In this document: one piece after another, positions 30,887 through 42,356 of the stretch
Layout of the letters: the number at the start of each line of letters is the position of its first letter
How positions within the stretch are numbered: the first letter of the stretch is position 1
Origin: Rhynchopus sp. YZ270_cl-10
Lineage: Eukaryota > Euglenozoa > Diplonemea > Diplonemida > Diplonemidae
Length of the DNA stretch: 64,000 nt
Direction of reading: 5' to 3'
Assembly (NCBI GenBank): GCA_964035575.1
Contig: OZ037862.1
Location: forward strand, 310,001 to 374,000
Translations under genes and position numbers: made by a program
Notes under the pieces: model-generated
Databases searched by the model: none
Told to the model about the DNA's origin: nothing
What the model saw: the letters and a program-made list of their open reading frames with translations, nothing else

Positions 30887-31783
30887 TTACCAAAAATGGC
30901 CAAACATAGCGTTTCGCTGCCAATGCCGAAGGTCATCTTTTATTGCGGATTTTCTATCGTGCCTTTTGAGGTAGGTTGCAGCGGGGGCACCGGTAGTAGG
31001 GCTGGAGAGGCTGGCAACGGAGAACTCTTTGGATCCGAAGGGTTTGGGGGTGAGACGAGCGTTGTCGTACTTATGGTTTTTGCCTCCGAAGGAATAGGTG
31101 CGGGTGCGGGTTGGCATTTTTGAGTAGAACATGTCATAGTCGGCCTGCTCATACAGCTCACGCTCTGTCTTTGAATAACGGATGTTGTCCCGCGACACTG
31201 CTTTGCTGTAGTCCCTCGACGTCTCCGGGAGGTCCCACTGCGGGTTGTACAACCACCCCCGAATCTCCTGCTCACGGTCCTCAGTGTTCGACCACCTCGG
31301 CTGAGACAAAAACCGTCCCTCCACCTCATCCATCCCAAGCTCCGCCCCGCTCTGCCGATGCCTCCACCGCTCCATCTCCCGCGTCATATAATCCTTAATA
31401 TTCGGATCCACCCAAAGAAATACTTTATCCGCAGTCCCTTCCGTCCCTGGAAGCTTCGAAACCCTTATAACCCCGTCGACTGTCGCAAGAATGTCGCCCT
31501 TCCAGTTTCTAACAGTGTTAAGTCCAGGGTAAAGGTTCCAGGGCAATTCGTCGTTCTGTTCTGAAACGGAGATCCCGGTAAGAGCGCGGGTACGGTAGAT
31601 GGGACTGCCGGTTTCGATGATGGCGCCGGGCATGTATTTCCACCCGATGCCCTTCCCCATGGGTCCTCCCTTTCCTGCGTTCTGCGCGCCCTTGGGGGTA
31701 CCGGCAACGACCTTGGCGGCAGTACGCTTCTGTGCGCCAAGCGCCGCATGACGTGCATGCCGTGCATTGCGTATGAGCAACAT
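30887..31783 (-). CDS. MRPL27: Mitochondrial large-subunit ribosomal protein bL27m
   Basis: 298 residues, single exon. A basic Arg/His/Ala-rich leader (MLLIRNARHARHAALGAQKR) fits a mitochondrial targeting peptide. Residues about 46-112 follow the L27 fold: GWKYMPGAIIETGSPIYRTR corresponds to the conserved AGSIIVRQRGT strand, and NLYPGLNTVRNWKGDILATV plus DGVIRVSK to the HPG-N-G-G-DHTLFA-DG-V strand. The remaining 180 residues are an extension rich in Arg, Tyr and Trp, not found in bacterial L27 (about 85 residues); such extensions are common in protist mitoribosomes. Bacterial L27 reaches the peptidyl-transferase centre with its N-terminus. The AG at 31811-31812 lies 27 nt upstream. Confidence 0.8.
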   Translation of the reverse strand: MLLIRNARHARHAALGAQKRTAAKVVAGTPKGAQNAGKGGPMGKGIGWKYMPGAIIETGSPIYRTRALTGISVSEQNDELPWNLYPGLNTVRNWKGDILATVDGVIRVSKLPGTEGTADKVFLWVDPNIKDYMTREMERWRHRQSGAELGMDEVEGRFLSQPRWSNTEDREQEIRGWLYNPQWDLPETSRDYSKAVSRDNIRYSKTERELYEQADYDMFYSKMPTRTRTYSFGGKNHKYDNARLTPKPFGSKEFSVASLSSPTTGAPAATYLKRHDRKSAIKDDLRHWQRNAMFGHFW

Positions 31784-31810
31784 ATTTTGAAAGATTGAGT
31801 TTTGTGTACT

Positions 31811-31812
31811 CT
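31811..31812 (-). promoter_or_regulatory. Candidate spliced-leader acceptor AG, bL27m gene
   Basis: CTTACCCCACCCTACCCTAG, then a 27-nt leader remnant to the ATG. Confidence 0.65.
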
Positions 31813-31884
31813 AGGGTAGGGTGGGGTAAGGTAGATGAGTGTGTTATGAATGTGCAGAGGTTTGAAAAGAAGTTGAAAAATCAA

Positions 31885-31994
31885 AGTTAACTTGAAATAC
31901 AAAGCCCTCTCGTGAACAGTGTGTACCCATAGTACAATGACCGGCTGTACCGTAGGGTGGACACCCAAACCACCCATTTCGTGGTTTACATCTG
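31885..31994 (+). repeat. Family B repeat
   Basis: TTAACTTGAAATACAAAGCC to ATTTCGTGGTTTACATCTG, immediately followed by the inverted element at 31996. Confidence 0.8.
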
Positions 31995-31995
31995 C

Positions 31996-32092
31996 CATCT
32001 GATTTTTACCCCACGTATAGGCGCGTAAAGGCTGGGAAAAATGGGTGGGGTTTGTCCTATACGGGCCTATACGCGGGGGTAAAAATCAGGTG
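31996..32092. mobile_element. Inverted element, CACCTGATTTTTACCCC-type ends
   Basis: Left ATCTGATTTTTACCCCACGT, right GGGGGTAAAAATCAGGTGG; a second CCTATACGG arm pair lies inside. Same ends and core as 49604-49711. Confidence 0.7.
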
Positions 32093-32655
32093 GATCTGAT
32101 AGGAAAAATGAAAAAAAAAAAGATGCACATTTTTTTTTTTGTCTTTTTGTATTGTGGAGGGTGGGTTCTTAGAGTGGGGGTATCATCAAAGGAAAAGTGA
32201 CAGATGAAAAAGTGGAGGGGGGGAGAAGGGGGAAAAAAACACCGAGCGGACTCAGTTTTCGTTGGAAATCATGCAACGAAGGCTTTTCGAGATAGATGCC
32301 AAAAAAAAACAAAAGAGAAAGAAAAAAAAATGGCAGAAGAGGAAGGACTCAAAGAAAAAAGGGGAAATGTGCTGTATTGCATCTGTGACCTCCTGCGGGT
32401 TGGTCAGGGCGACCTTTTTGGCAAAGGGGTCTGGTAACGGACCCATTTACTTTGTGTGTCGCTGCCCAGCCCCGAAAGATAGATCACGACTCTAAATACA
32501 GCTCCTTCGCTTCCACCGCCTTTATCATTCTTTTTCGATTGATTTTTTTTTGGCAAACAATTTACCGAAAAAGCCAGCGCGACACTGAAAAATTATTTAG
32601 TGATAATCCGAAGAGAAAAACCATCGAATTTTGCCCCATTTTTAAATACCTCGCA
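32093..32655. other. Intergenic, no gene seen
   Basis: Purine-rich and A-rich; nothing recognised. Confidence 0.4.
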
Positions 32656-32794
32656 CTGTACACACTGTACACACTGTACACACTGTACACACTGTACACA
32701 CTGTACACACTGTACACACTGTACACACTGTACACACTGTACACACTGTACACACTGTACACACTGTACACACTGTACACACTGTACACACTGT
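32656..32794. repeat. Tandem 9-mer satellite (CTGTACACA)n
   Basis: About 15 perfect copies. No stop arises in any frame, which is why long spurious open frames cover it. Confidence 0.95.
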
Positions 32795-32827
32795 TTTTTG
32801 AGTGATAAAAAAAAAAGAAAAGTTTAT

Positions 32828-32863
32828 AAGATGATCCTAAGCTCTCTCGTGCTTAGTCACCTT
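32828..32863 (+). repeat. Family A hairpin repeat
   Basis: AAGATGATCCTAAGC and GCTTAGTCACCTT arms, 34 bp after the 9-mer array. Confidence 0.8.
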
Positions 32864-34274
32864 AGAAAAAAAGCAAAAAGTTGCAAAAAAATAAAAAAAT
32901 AAAAAATAGTGCGGATTGTGACATTACCTCATAGGCTGGAAGTAAATGAGCTAACAGCCAAAGAGAAGAAACAGTCAATGACTGTTCTGAAAACTATACA
33001 GAAGGGGTGTGGTGGTCAAAAATATCAAAAATATCAAAAATAACGGTGTGGCTGAAAGGGGGGAGGCGGATAAAAGTGCAGAAAAAGTGCGAATCACCCC
33101 CCTTCAGCCACACCAAATAAATAAAAAGTGAAGGATAGTGCAAACGCCTCTGGGACGCAGGCACTGACACTCCGCGGGTTATCGAACCCCCCGGGGTGTT
33201 GCACCTGGGTGAGTTGCTGACAGGAAAACTGCAAGCAGGCACAGTCATCTCCCCCCCAAAAAAAAGGGAGAGACAAAAAAAAAAGTGGTAAATAGGAACC
33301 TTAAGCCTGCACAGCGACCTAGTCAAACGTTGTGTGGGTAGTATTTCTATTCCTTTGAATAGAAATACACGTTTTTTTTCCCTCCATTCTTTTTCATTAT
33401 TATTTTGTTGAGATATCGTTTCCATTGGAAAACCTGAAGTGTGACCACAGATGTGTCGTTACACCATTTTCTTATGTTTTCTTTATTTTCCATTTTTTTT
33501 TTTTCGATTCGCATATCAAGAGAAAATTGTCAAGAGAAGTTTTTGAATCAGGCAGGAGGATCCTGTTCAATTAAAGTTCGGGGGCGCATTTTCATTTTTT
33601 GCTTTTCACCAACCCCTCGTCCACCAACTCTGTATCCCCACCCCCACCCCACCCCTTCACGGCGGATTAGTCAGGGGGACTACAGTGGAACTACTAGTTG
33701 CAACGCAGTGCCAAACGAGCAGTGCTACTGGTGTGACACTAGCCATGTGTATTAGCAGTTCTACAAGTAGCTCAAATGACCCTCATGACCATTCCGTCGT
33801 GTTTGGTTGTATTCAATACATCGTGTTGTCACCTTGATCACAGTCGTTATATATAAAGTATGACTGTTTTCTGTATGGCGACCATGTACTCCAACACGTG
33901 AACATGATTTTTTTGAATGTGTTTTCATACAAAAAAAGTTGCCTAGCATGTTACGCAATACGGTCAGTGTGCGGTCGATCCTCGGTAATACAACCAGAAA
34001 TACGCAAAAAAAAATACGGATTCTAAACGAAACAGAACAGCAAAGTTGTCAGGTCGCTCACTACTCCCCCATCTATCTAATATTCTTAATAGGTTGTGAC
34101 CACAACGGTGCTGCGATGCTTCTCTCTTCCACCCTTTTTGTTGGTGAGAAAGAAGCGTGAACATAAAACCCAAACAAAACAAAACCAAAGAAAAAGAAAA
34201 AGAAAATACACGAGGAGAAAAGTGATAGTCTTCAATATTCAAAACAAAACAAAAAAAAAAACAACAACAACGAA
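32864..34274. other. Intergenic, repeats only
   Basis: A family D copy at 33130-33168 is extended by GTTATCGAACCCCCCGGGG, also present near 40530. The rest is unassigned; two short frames near 33700-34000 have no support. Confidence 0.45.
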
Positions 34275-34446
34275 ATAGAAACTTACCATTCATCACACGA
34301 TACCCATAAAACCTATGGGAGACAGGTTGTGGTGAAACGCACACACCTCGACCTGTTTTGGTGAGGAGTGGCTCTGCAGCGCGGTTCGTCCCTAGAACCG
34401 CAAAATGTGTTCAAAAATGCTTTGTTTCTATTTCCTCCTTCGGTGA
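34275..34446 (+). repeat. Family C repeat
   Basis: Near-identical to the copy at 24195-24362 by eye, with GAGGAGTGGCTCTGCAGCGC. Confidence 0.8.
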
Positions 34447-34878
34447 CAAAAGAAAAGTGAAGATTTTGGGTGATGCAAAAAAAAGGGGGGCTACGAGCAG
34501 CAATGACGCTTCAGGGAGAAACGGATGAACAATATAAGTTGGTAAAAACAGGAAACCTAAAGGCACGTCTCGTGCTTTTTTAGTCACCTTTTAAAAATAA
34601 AATAAAATTAGAGCAACAGGAGAAGGGTGTTCGCAACGGTGTTCGCGTCTCTCTCTGTCTCCTTTTCTTTCGTACCATGGAAGTGCACATCGACAGACCG
34701 ACAATGACTTCCACAACGAAAGAGATAGAACGAAACAATTATTTCATTATACCTTCTATTCTAACTGAACAGACGGTATAATAGGGACCAAATGTACCCA
34801 AGAAACAAGAAAAAGATCTGTACTCAACGCCGGGTGAGGTTTTAAGGAACTAAGTGAAGTGTTTTGATAACACACACT

Positions 34879-34968
34879 GTGGACATCCCTGGGATACCTT
34901 ATTTGGGGATAGCATATAGCATCCCCAATAAGGTATCCCAGGGATGGCATCCCCAACCCCCTGTCCAC
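34879..34968. repeat. 90-bp palindrome
   Basis: Outer GTGGACA/TGTCCAC and inner CATCCCTGGGATACCTTAT / ATAAGGTATCCCAGGGATG arms around GGGGATAGCATATAGCATCC. Confidence 0.7.
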
Positions 34969-36257
34969 GGTGCACCTGAAAGATGCACATCATACATCAT
35001 GGGGTCATACACATGCCGTGCAATCAAACAAAGCGAAAGACAACACAAGAGCATCCACAGAACCTCAACAGAAAACTGCTAAAAGAGCTTTTGTGAAGAC
35101 ATTTTTTTTGCGTTTTTTAGGTATTTTTTTTTTCGCTCGGTAAAAAAGGTGGCTGCATTCAAAAGAACTTGAGATGCATTTTGATAGAACACGTGGTATG
35201 TCCTCCCTCAGGTGGCCCTGTCGAACAGCATAAAAATTGTGAAAAATAAGCAAGAAAACCTGAAATATGAACGTGCTTCTCCACATACACCTACATCTCA
35301 AGTAAGATGATATTAAGACGTTTCGCGTTTTCGTCACCTTCAAGAAGTTGTAGTTGTGCAGTTGTGCAGGGAGGGGGTTGGTGAGATGTGATTTTAGTTT
35401 TAAATCAGACAAAAACTCGCCGTTATGTGAAAAAATGGGAAAGACGTGACGATACATACACAATATTCGACACGAATAGGCACCCGTTGATGAGCAGCGA
35501 GGTGTTCTCTTAGACACAGCAGCATATAAAAAAAAATATTGTAAAACTTTTTTGAATAGGAACCACTGCGCGGGGTGCACAGTGAAAACCCTTCTCAAAA
35601 TAAAAAGGTTGACTTGAAATACAACAGCCCTCTCGTGGCAGTGTACCTTCAAAGTAAAAGTGAAGTTTTTTTTTCTCCTAGAAGCCAACCCACAGCACAC
35701 AGCTAGTATTACGCCAAATGTGCATCACTCCAAAAAAACTGATTTTCAAACACGATAAAAACCCACCCGATGTTGACTCGAGTTTTGGCGGTGTGTGTGT
35801 TGGGCGTTTGTTTGCGGAAGTTGCGACCGGGTCAAAAAAATCAGGTGGTAAACGTATTGTTTCATATACTAACTATTCTACTGAATAGAAGGTATAATAG
35901 GTGGCACACGTATAATGTGCCTCTGCACACACATCTAAAAAGTTGACTTGAAATACAACAGCCCTCTCGTGACAGTGTACCTAAAAAAAAACATCGGATT
36001 TGGGTTGGGTAGTTGGGTAGTTGGAACACGGAAGTAAGGGGTAGCCTTCAGACACACAGATGGACTTTTTCTCTTTAGAGACGAACAATGCAGTGCAGCA
36101 AAAGGGGAGCAGGGTGGGCAATAGAAAAAGGGTTGCAAATGAAACGTCGACAAATAAAAGTGAAGTTGATAGTGCAAACGCCTCTGGGACGCAGGGCACT
36201 GTATAAAAAAGAACGAGCGTGAGGTTTGTAACGATTTTTTTTATAAAAAAAACCCAC
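34969..36257. other. Intergenic, repeats only
   Basis: Partial family B copies at 35608-35648 and 35940-35981, a diverged family A hairpin at 35306-35345, a possible CTGATTTT..AAAATCAGG element at 35738-35848, and a family D copy at 36163-36202. Confidence 0.5.
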
Positions 36258-36552
36258 TTTAAACATACATGTTGGTACGTACGTAAAACGCGCAAAAAAC
36301 GCGCAAAAAACGTACAAAAAACACAAAAACGTACTACGTTTTTCAAAAATAATCAAAATAATCACTTTTTAATACAACATTACAGCAAAAATAATATTTT
36401 TGCTCTGTGTTTTTGGTACGTTTTAGTACGTTTTTTTGCGCGTTTTTGTTACGTTTTTGTGACGTTTTTTATTAAAAACATTTTTTGATTATTTTGCGCG
36501 TTTTTTTATTATTTTTGCGCGTTTTACGTACGTACCAACATGTATGTTTAAA
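36258..36552. mobile_element. TIR element, TTTAAACATACATG ends
   Basis: Left TTTAAACATACATGTTGGTA and its inverted partner at the right end, continuing through CGTACGTAAAACGCGC, about 40 bp in all. The interior consists of repeated ACGCGCAAAAA and ACGTTTTT motifs. No clear target duplication. Confidence 0.7.
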
Positions 36553-36568
36553 TACTCTTTAAAGTGCT

Positions 36569-37809
36569 ATACATAGCGCTCCAATTAGACTCTAACTAGA
36601 TAATTAGAGTCGGCAGTTCGAGTATAATTAGAGTCTTTAAAACTCTAACTGAACTCTAATACTCTAACTGGACTCTAATTAGAGTCTAATTAGAGTATAA
36701 GAGGGTCAATAAAGAGGGGCACATCAACCAATGCTATAGCCATCAACCCAGGGGGCATAGCTAGTGCAAGAAATTCGATTTTGTAATCCAGAAAGTCTGT
36801 GCTCTGCTTGCAGAGAACCAGACACAAGAAAATGTTGTTTGTTCCCCCAGAAAACCAGTGCACAATTCACACTCCTTGTGGGTGGTCTTGTTGCCTTTTT
36901 AGCACAGGAATTTTGGCCCAGGGGCATGCACTTGAAGCATGGCATGGCTATTTAGTGTGTATGGGGCAGTGTTGTTTTGTTATGAATTCTCTTTGGTATT
37001 GTCGATCGCGGGTAGTTGTTCAACGCGAGGCTTGGATCTCCCCTGGGTTCATAAGTAGTATTTCTTCGGCTGAAATGAACGTATGCTCGCTATAGATTTC
37101 CCGTCAACACAGCCTTTGATACTGGGATTACCCCTTCGACCCCTGAGTGGTAGTTAAATTCGATTGACATTTACATTCCTACAGATCAAATAACAAGACA
37201 CCACTTCTGTACCCGCGCATCAACATTTGATCACCAAACACCTTCAATAACGCCCGCCAAAAGGCGCCCCTTGTTGCTGGGAGTTTCTCATGTTTGATAC
37301 CTGCACAGCAGGCATCAAACATGAGAAACTGCACGGGTCTGAGTACCTGGGTACCCATAGCTGAGAATAAGCCGGGTCCCGAGTCCCGGTACTGGGTACT
37401 AGGTACAGTAGGACTAGGACTAGGCCCCCACCCTCCCGCGACCGGGTCCCCGACCCGCTTTCAGGCGGACCCATATCGCCTTCACATATTGTGTCCCAGT
37501 CCGGCTGAGAACTTGGTTCCCCAAGTCTAATTTTCAGCTATGTGGGTACCTGGGCACCTGGGTCCTACAGAGGAACCTTAGGGGAACCGGTTCCTCACGG
37601 CGTTTGCACCTACAAGAAGCCTGTTGTTTTACTCTAATTAGACTATAATTAGAGTGTAGTTAGAGTCTAATTATGCTCTAACTGCACTCTAATTATAGTC
37701 TAATTGAAGAAAAGCGACTCTAATTATACTCTAACTGGACTCTAACTGACTTGGCCCAAAATCCCAGACTCTAATTATACCCTAATACTCTAATTAGAGC
37801 GCTATGTAT
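36569..37809. mobile_element. TIR element with 8-bp target duplication
   Basis: Ends ATACATAGCGCTC(C/T)AATTAG are inverted; AAAGTGCT flanks both sides (36561-36568, 37810-37817). Subterminal regions are arrays of ACTCTAATTAGAGT-like motifs. The interior holds the dispersed repeat 36790-37045 (also at 3935-4165), a 49-bp hairpin and GGTACC-rich sequence. An 8-bp duplication fits hAT, P or Merlin groups; the ends do not decide between them. Confidence 0.75.
37282..37330. repeat. Hairpin inside the 36569 element
   Basis: AGTTTCTCATGTTTGATACC and its near-perfect complement around TGC-ACA-GCA; one mismatch in 23 pairs. Confidence 0.7.
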
Positions 37810-37939
37810 AAAGTGCTGTCTTTTTTTACTATCAGCAAAAATTAAACCGCACATACATTTTCATCCAACATTTTTGTGCGTTTTTACAGTATGAGTGGAA
37901 GCAGGAGCCAACCCCTCATTGACCGCAGGTGAAAAAAAA

Positions 37940-38376
37940 CAAGTAATTGCTATCGGAAAAAAAACGGGGTGTGGTGTGGAACTCCATCCTGTAGAAATAA
38001 TCTACAACACGCCCAGCATTCTGCTCTTCTGCAGGTATGCTAACGCTCTTCGTACGCTGCCAGACCCACTGGGACGCCAGCATCTGAAACGTTCAAGAAG
38101 GGGGGCTGTCCTCTTCGTCCAGCACCATCTGCTCGATAGCGTTGTTGGACGCCCGCTCGGCAGGCTCGGCGTGGTCCAGCTCGTTTTTGCCCACAGGCTC
38201 CCCACATTGTCGTCGTCGTTGGAGCAGTGCGGAAGGAACACAGAATGCACAGACTACAACACATCGATCACACCAGGCGCATCAGCACCTCCAGCAAATC
38301 GCCAGGATGCTACGGTGGTTTCGAAAATCGCGCGGAGTTTTCCACAGCACACCCGTTTTTCCTTAGCAATTACTTG
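37940..38376. mobile_element. TIR element with possible captured gene fragment, copy 2
   Basis: Ends CAAGTAATTGCTA / TAGCAATTACTTG as at 2667-3089. It differs from copy 1 by a few substitutions and short indels, including an extra CAGGCGCATCAGCAC-like segment near 38275-38290. Confidence 0.65.
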
Positions 38377-38482
38377 TCCTTGTTGTTATTGTTGTTTTCA
38401 ACCACCTTCCTTCAACCCTTGTAGGATCAGTTGTTATTTTTTTCGCGAAAACATGAAATTACACATTTCAAGAGAACAAATT

Positions 38483-39005
38483 AAAAAGGGTCCTTATTTG
38501 CATTTTTGGGCTCCGCCCGTGCAGTGGTGGGGTCAATCTCGAAAATTGGACAATTTTTTGATCACTTAAATTTTGAGAAATATGAGCCCGGTTCCTTATA
38601 CGTGGGGCCCATTTTTGGCTAAAATTTTCCTCAAAATCTGGTTTTGTAAAATTGACCCTTTACTCCCCCCCCACATCGATTTCAATACTATACCTTACTT
38701 CACCTACGGTTGCCCTTACAGGGGGGGTGAAGGAAGGTAAGTTGAAAAAAGGGTCCTTATTTGCATTTTTGGGCTCCGCCCGTGCAGTGGTGGGGTCAAT
38801 CTCGAAAATTGGACAATTTTTTGATCACTTAAATTTTGAGAAATATGAGCCCGGTTCCTTATACGTGGGGCCCATTTTTGGCTAAAATTTTCCTCAAAAT
38901 CTGGTTTTGTAAAATTGACCCTTTACTCCCCCCCCACATCGATTTCAATACTATACCTTACTTCACCTACGGTTACCCTTACAGGGGGGTGAAGGAAGGT
39001 AAGTT
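38483..39005 (+). repeat. Two tandem 262-bp satellite units
   Basis: The second unit (from about 38745) repeats the first almost exactly: GGGTCCTTATTTGCATTTTT, GTGGTGGGGTCAATCTCG, TTATACGTGGGGCCCATTTT. The single unit at 3205 is the same sequence. Confidence 0.85.
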
Positions 39006-40218
39006 GAAAAGAAAGAAAAAAAGAGGAGAAAAAAAAAATGCTAAAAGGAAATCACTTCGGGTGTATAAAGAAACCATTTAAGGAACCATTCATCCTTTAT
39101 GCAAAACGGGGCATGAAGCCCAAGGTTGGAAAGGCTAGAAGGGGGTAAGGGAAATGAGACACGCACAAGGGAGTGGTAGCACAAGGGGTGCTACGGCATC
39201 TACAAAAGAAAAGATGGTGACATGAGGCGTGCACTTCGGACGCCTACACGCGCAGGCACAACAACATAAAAAATTGTTTCATTTTCGACTACTATCACAG
39301 GAGTGTAGCCACGGTTTCTTTAAGAGGGGAAATGGAGGCGCCTTTCGTGCACATCAGAAAAAAAGTAGAGGTGGATTACAAAGCCCTCTCGTGGCAATGT
39401 ACCCTGGTGCATGACCGGTTGTACTGTAGGGCAAGTCCTACATCCATTTCGTGGTTTACATAATAATAAAAAAGATCGGGTCTTTGTTTGTGCGCTCGCC
39501 GGGCGAAACAAAAAAGTGGAAAAAAGAAAAGTGTGAAACTGCATTTAGTGTTGTTGTGTGCGTGTGAATCAAAGTGACTCAAACAGACAATTAACAAATC
39601 ATGCCTTTTTTTGTTTGCCCAAAGCGCTGTCTCCAATCTTTTTATTTCAACCAAAAAAAAATGTTGTGTCAAAAAAAGGGGGGTGCAGAGAAAACGCTGT
39701 CAAGGATGCACACACCGTCCTCATACGCACGGTTCCATTTTTTTTTTGTGGCGGAACCAGACAGAATTTTAATGGGGTGGGGGTTTTTTTTTGTCCACCC
39801 CACACTTCCATTTGGGATGCGGTGAAAACAGTACCCTGCAGCCAAAAAACAGAAGGTGTAAAATTATTACGCGTCCACTCGACGTTTGGATAAAGAAAAC
39901 TAGAGATGAAAGGGGGTTTGGGGGGGAGAGTTTAATTTTTGAACGCATCCCCACACTCAGTCACACACAAATCTAAAACAAAGGTGAATATGACAAACCT
40001 GCAGACACATTAACTTCATACGGCACGCTAACTACAAGACCCGGGGTCTTGTAGTTTGTGTACCGTAAAGAGGGTCTTGTATTCAACGTATAAAAATATT
40101 GATAATAATTTTATGTTTTGAAACCCCTAAAGCGCTGACATGGCGAATACAAGGGGGGGTCCTCTATTCACCTCACTTTGTTGCTACAGGTCTTTTTGTT
40201 TGTTTATCATTTTCCGTT
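39006..40218. other. Intergenic, one family B copy
   Basis: Family B copy at about 39370-39461. A 20-bp inverted motif GACCCGGGGTCTTGTAG lies near 40040. No gene recognised. Confidence 0.45.
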
Positions 40219-40419
40219 GGGGTAAGGACGTTCTGGTACCCCCAAGTGTGACTTTTTGGACAATTCAGACCCACAAGGTTTACGATAAAGACAGTTCAGA
40301 ACCACAAGGTTTGCATTTTGGACACTTCAGGACCAAGGTCTGAACTGTCTTCTCGTAAACCTTGTGGGTCTGAATTGTCCAAAAAGTCACACTTGGGGGT
40401 ACCAGAACATCCTTACCCC
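40219..40419. mobile_element. 201-bp foldback element
   Basis: GGGGTAAGGACGTTCTGGTA and the matching right end form arms of about 80 bp with one mismatch in the first 67 pairs, so insertion is recent or the arms are maintained. The short centre has TTCAGAACCACAAGG / GGACCAAGGTCTGAA. Confidence 0.8.
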
Positions 40420-40680
40420 TTTTTCGTTTGATAACGTGCAGACACCCCTCATGGGAGAGACAGGCACGTAAAAAAAGGTGAAGTTGATAATGCAAAACGC
40501 CTCTGGGACGGAGGGCACTGACACTCCGTGGGTTATCGAAGTGTTGCTGACAGGGAAACTGTAGGCGCACAGTCATTTCCCCATCCTGATAAAAAAATGG
40601 AGGGAGAAAGAAGAGTCAACACACGTACTTTACAAAAAAAAGCAACAACAAGATAGTTTCAAAAGAAGAAAAGCTTTTGT

Positions 40681-40717
40681 AAGATGAAGCCCAGCCTCGC
40701 TGTGCTTTAGTTACCTT
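40681..40717 (+). repeat. Family A hairpin repeat
   Basis: AAGATGAAGCCCAGC with GCTTTAGTTACCTT, more diverged arms. Confidence 0.6.
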
Positions 40718-40880
40718 GAAAAACAAAATGAGGGGGTAAAGAAAAGTTGGAAAAATAAGATGGCCACTCTCTACTTATTTGCTCTGGTTTTATGCCTTTT
40801 CTCTTTTTTTAATGACATTTTGCGTGGGAAATACCAAAAACGGTTCGAATAGTGACAAAAAAAGCATGCACCTCGACAGA

Positions 40881-40954
40881 TCTACCTGACTTTTGACCCT
40901 GAGTTTGCGGCGGTCGGCAAACACAGGCAAACTCAGGGTCAAAATCAGGTGGCA
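40881..40954. mobile_element. Inverted element, ACCTGA-type ends, different core
   Basis: Left TCTACCTGACTTTTGACCC, right GGGTCAAAATCAGGTGGCAG; arms continue through CTGAGTTTGC. Its ends match the elements at 31996 and 49604 but the core does not. Confidence 0.65.
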
Positions 40955-41188
40955 GATAAAAGGCAAATACCCGGCAAGAACGATATCAGAAGTGAAACTG
41001 AGACTTACCCGTACCGTAATGTGAACGGGGGCGGTCGATCACCGCTCGTTGCCAGCAGCTGACTTCTTCGGACGGAACGTGTAGGGGAGGGACAATGGGA
41101 ACAGAAAACAATACCGAAAAAAGGTGAGTGGAGCGCAGACACACAACGCAAGAATTCAAACAGAACAAAACTAAACTAAACAAAGTGC

Positions 41189-41222
41189 AAGATGAACCTA
41201 AGCCTTTCTGCTTAGCCACCTT
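41189..41222 (+). repeat. Family A hairpin repeat
   Basis: AAGATGAACCTAAGC and GCTTAGCCACCTT arms. Confidence 0.75.
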
Positions 41223-42356
41223 AAGGAGACAAAGAGAGTGGTTGAAAGTGCAAAAAATCGAGATCCCAGAGGGGGTCACTGTATCCCCCCTCTGTAATGC
41301 AGACACCTCCGCCTGACCCACGTACGATGCCAGACATCCGGATGAAAGCACAAATCCAAAAAAAAGATTGAAACAAGGGGCAAAAGAGGAACGGTCGGAC
41401 CTCCGCTTCCTCACTGGGGGCGACTTAAAGAATGAAGTGAAGTTGGGATGATGTGACAGTCAGGGGGGAAACTGTTTTGAATAGGGTTATGGACAAGATG
41501 TAGCTGGGAAAACCACTACTGCCTGCAGGTTTGTTGAGAAGAAAGGGTACGAACGGGTAAACACAGGTACCGAACACATCAGCATCATTTTTTTTTCTTT
41601 CAAAAAAATCTTCAAAGATGCGTGTGCCGACCCCTCTTTAGTCTAAAAGAGATGTGGCCCCGACATTTGGGTACAGAACTTCACCTTGGTTGATTTTGTC
41701 GGTCAAATAATAACGGAATTCGTGATCTAAAAAAAAAAAAAAACAGTGATTTTTTTTCTTTTTTGCTACCGGTTGCAAAGCGATAAAAGAAGCTTTATAA
41801 GGGATGGAACACATAAGTTGTCCGTGGAGCATCGTCAGACCCAAATCGATTGACTGACTGAAGAAGAAAAACAAAACATTAAAAAGACGGATAGGTCTCA
41901 CAAAAGGGGACACAACCATCTACAAAGGGTGAAAAAAAGGGGAAGTTGAACAATGCAGACGCCTCAACGGGCGCAGGCATTGGAAGAAAAACACACACAC
42001 ACACACACGCAAGATTTCAAGAATAAACAAAACTAGTGCACCCAAGAATTCTCTAAAAAAAATACACAATAAGCAATTTGGACACTATCTGCGTTACCAT
42101 ACATTTATTTTCCTTTTTTTTTTCTTTGAATACAAAAAAAAACGCTCCTTCAAAAAGAGAAATTGAAAGTGCAAAACGCCTCACCGTACACCCAGACGCA
42201 ACTGGTTATCCGCAGGAAAAACCCTTTGAATGAATCACACAAATCTTTCAAACGAGGCATAAAGACCACACGAATGAACTGTAGTACTTCCCACAAACCC
42301 AACTACCAGATACTCATGACATCCCCCTTTTTTTGCCATGACAACACACCAACCCT

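Larger units (their letters stand above)
40420..42356. other. Intergenic, repeats only
   Basis: Family D copies near 40482-40520, 41944-41981 and 42165-42205; family A at 40681-40717 and 41189-41222; a CATCCGGATGAAAGCAC tail near 41332 shared with 43970. No gene recognised. Confidence 0.45.

Noticed and set aside
32656-32794. Telomere repeat
   Set aside because: The 9-mer is internal, lacks a G-rich strand and is flanked on both sides by ordinary repeats.
32452-32902. Open frames across the 9-mer array
   Set aside because: Translations of (CTGTACACA)n; no coding evidence.
33170-33250. tRNA-like sequence with a GGTTCGATAACC stretch on the minus strand
   Set aside because: No cloverleaf could be drawn, and the segment is part of a family D extension repeated at 40530.
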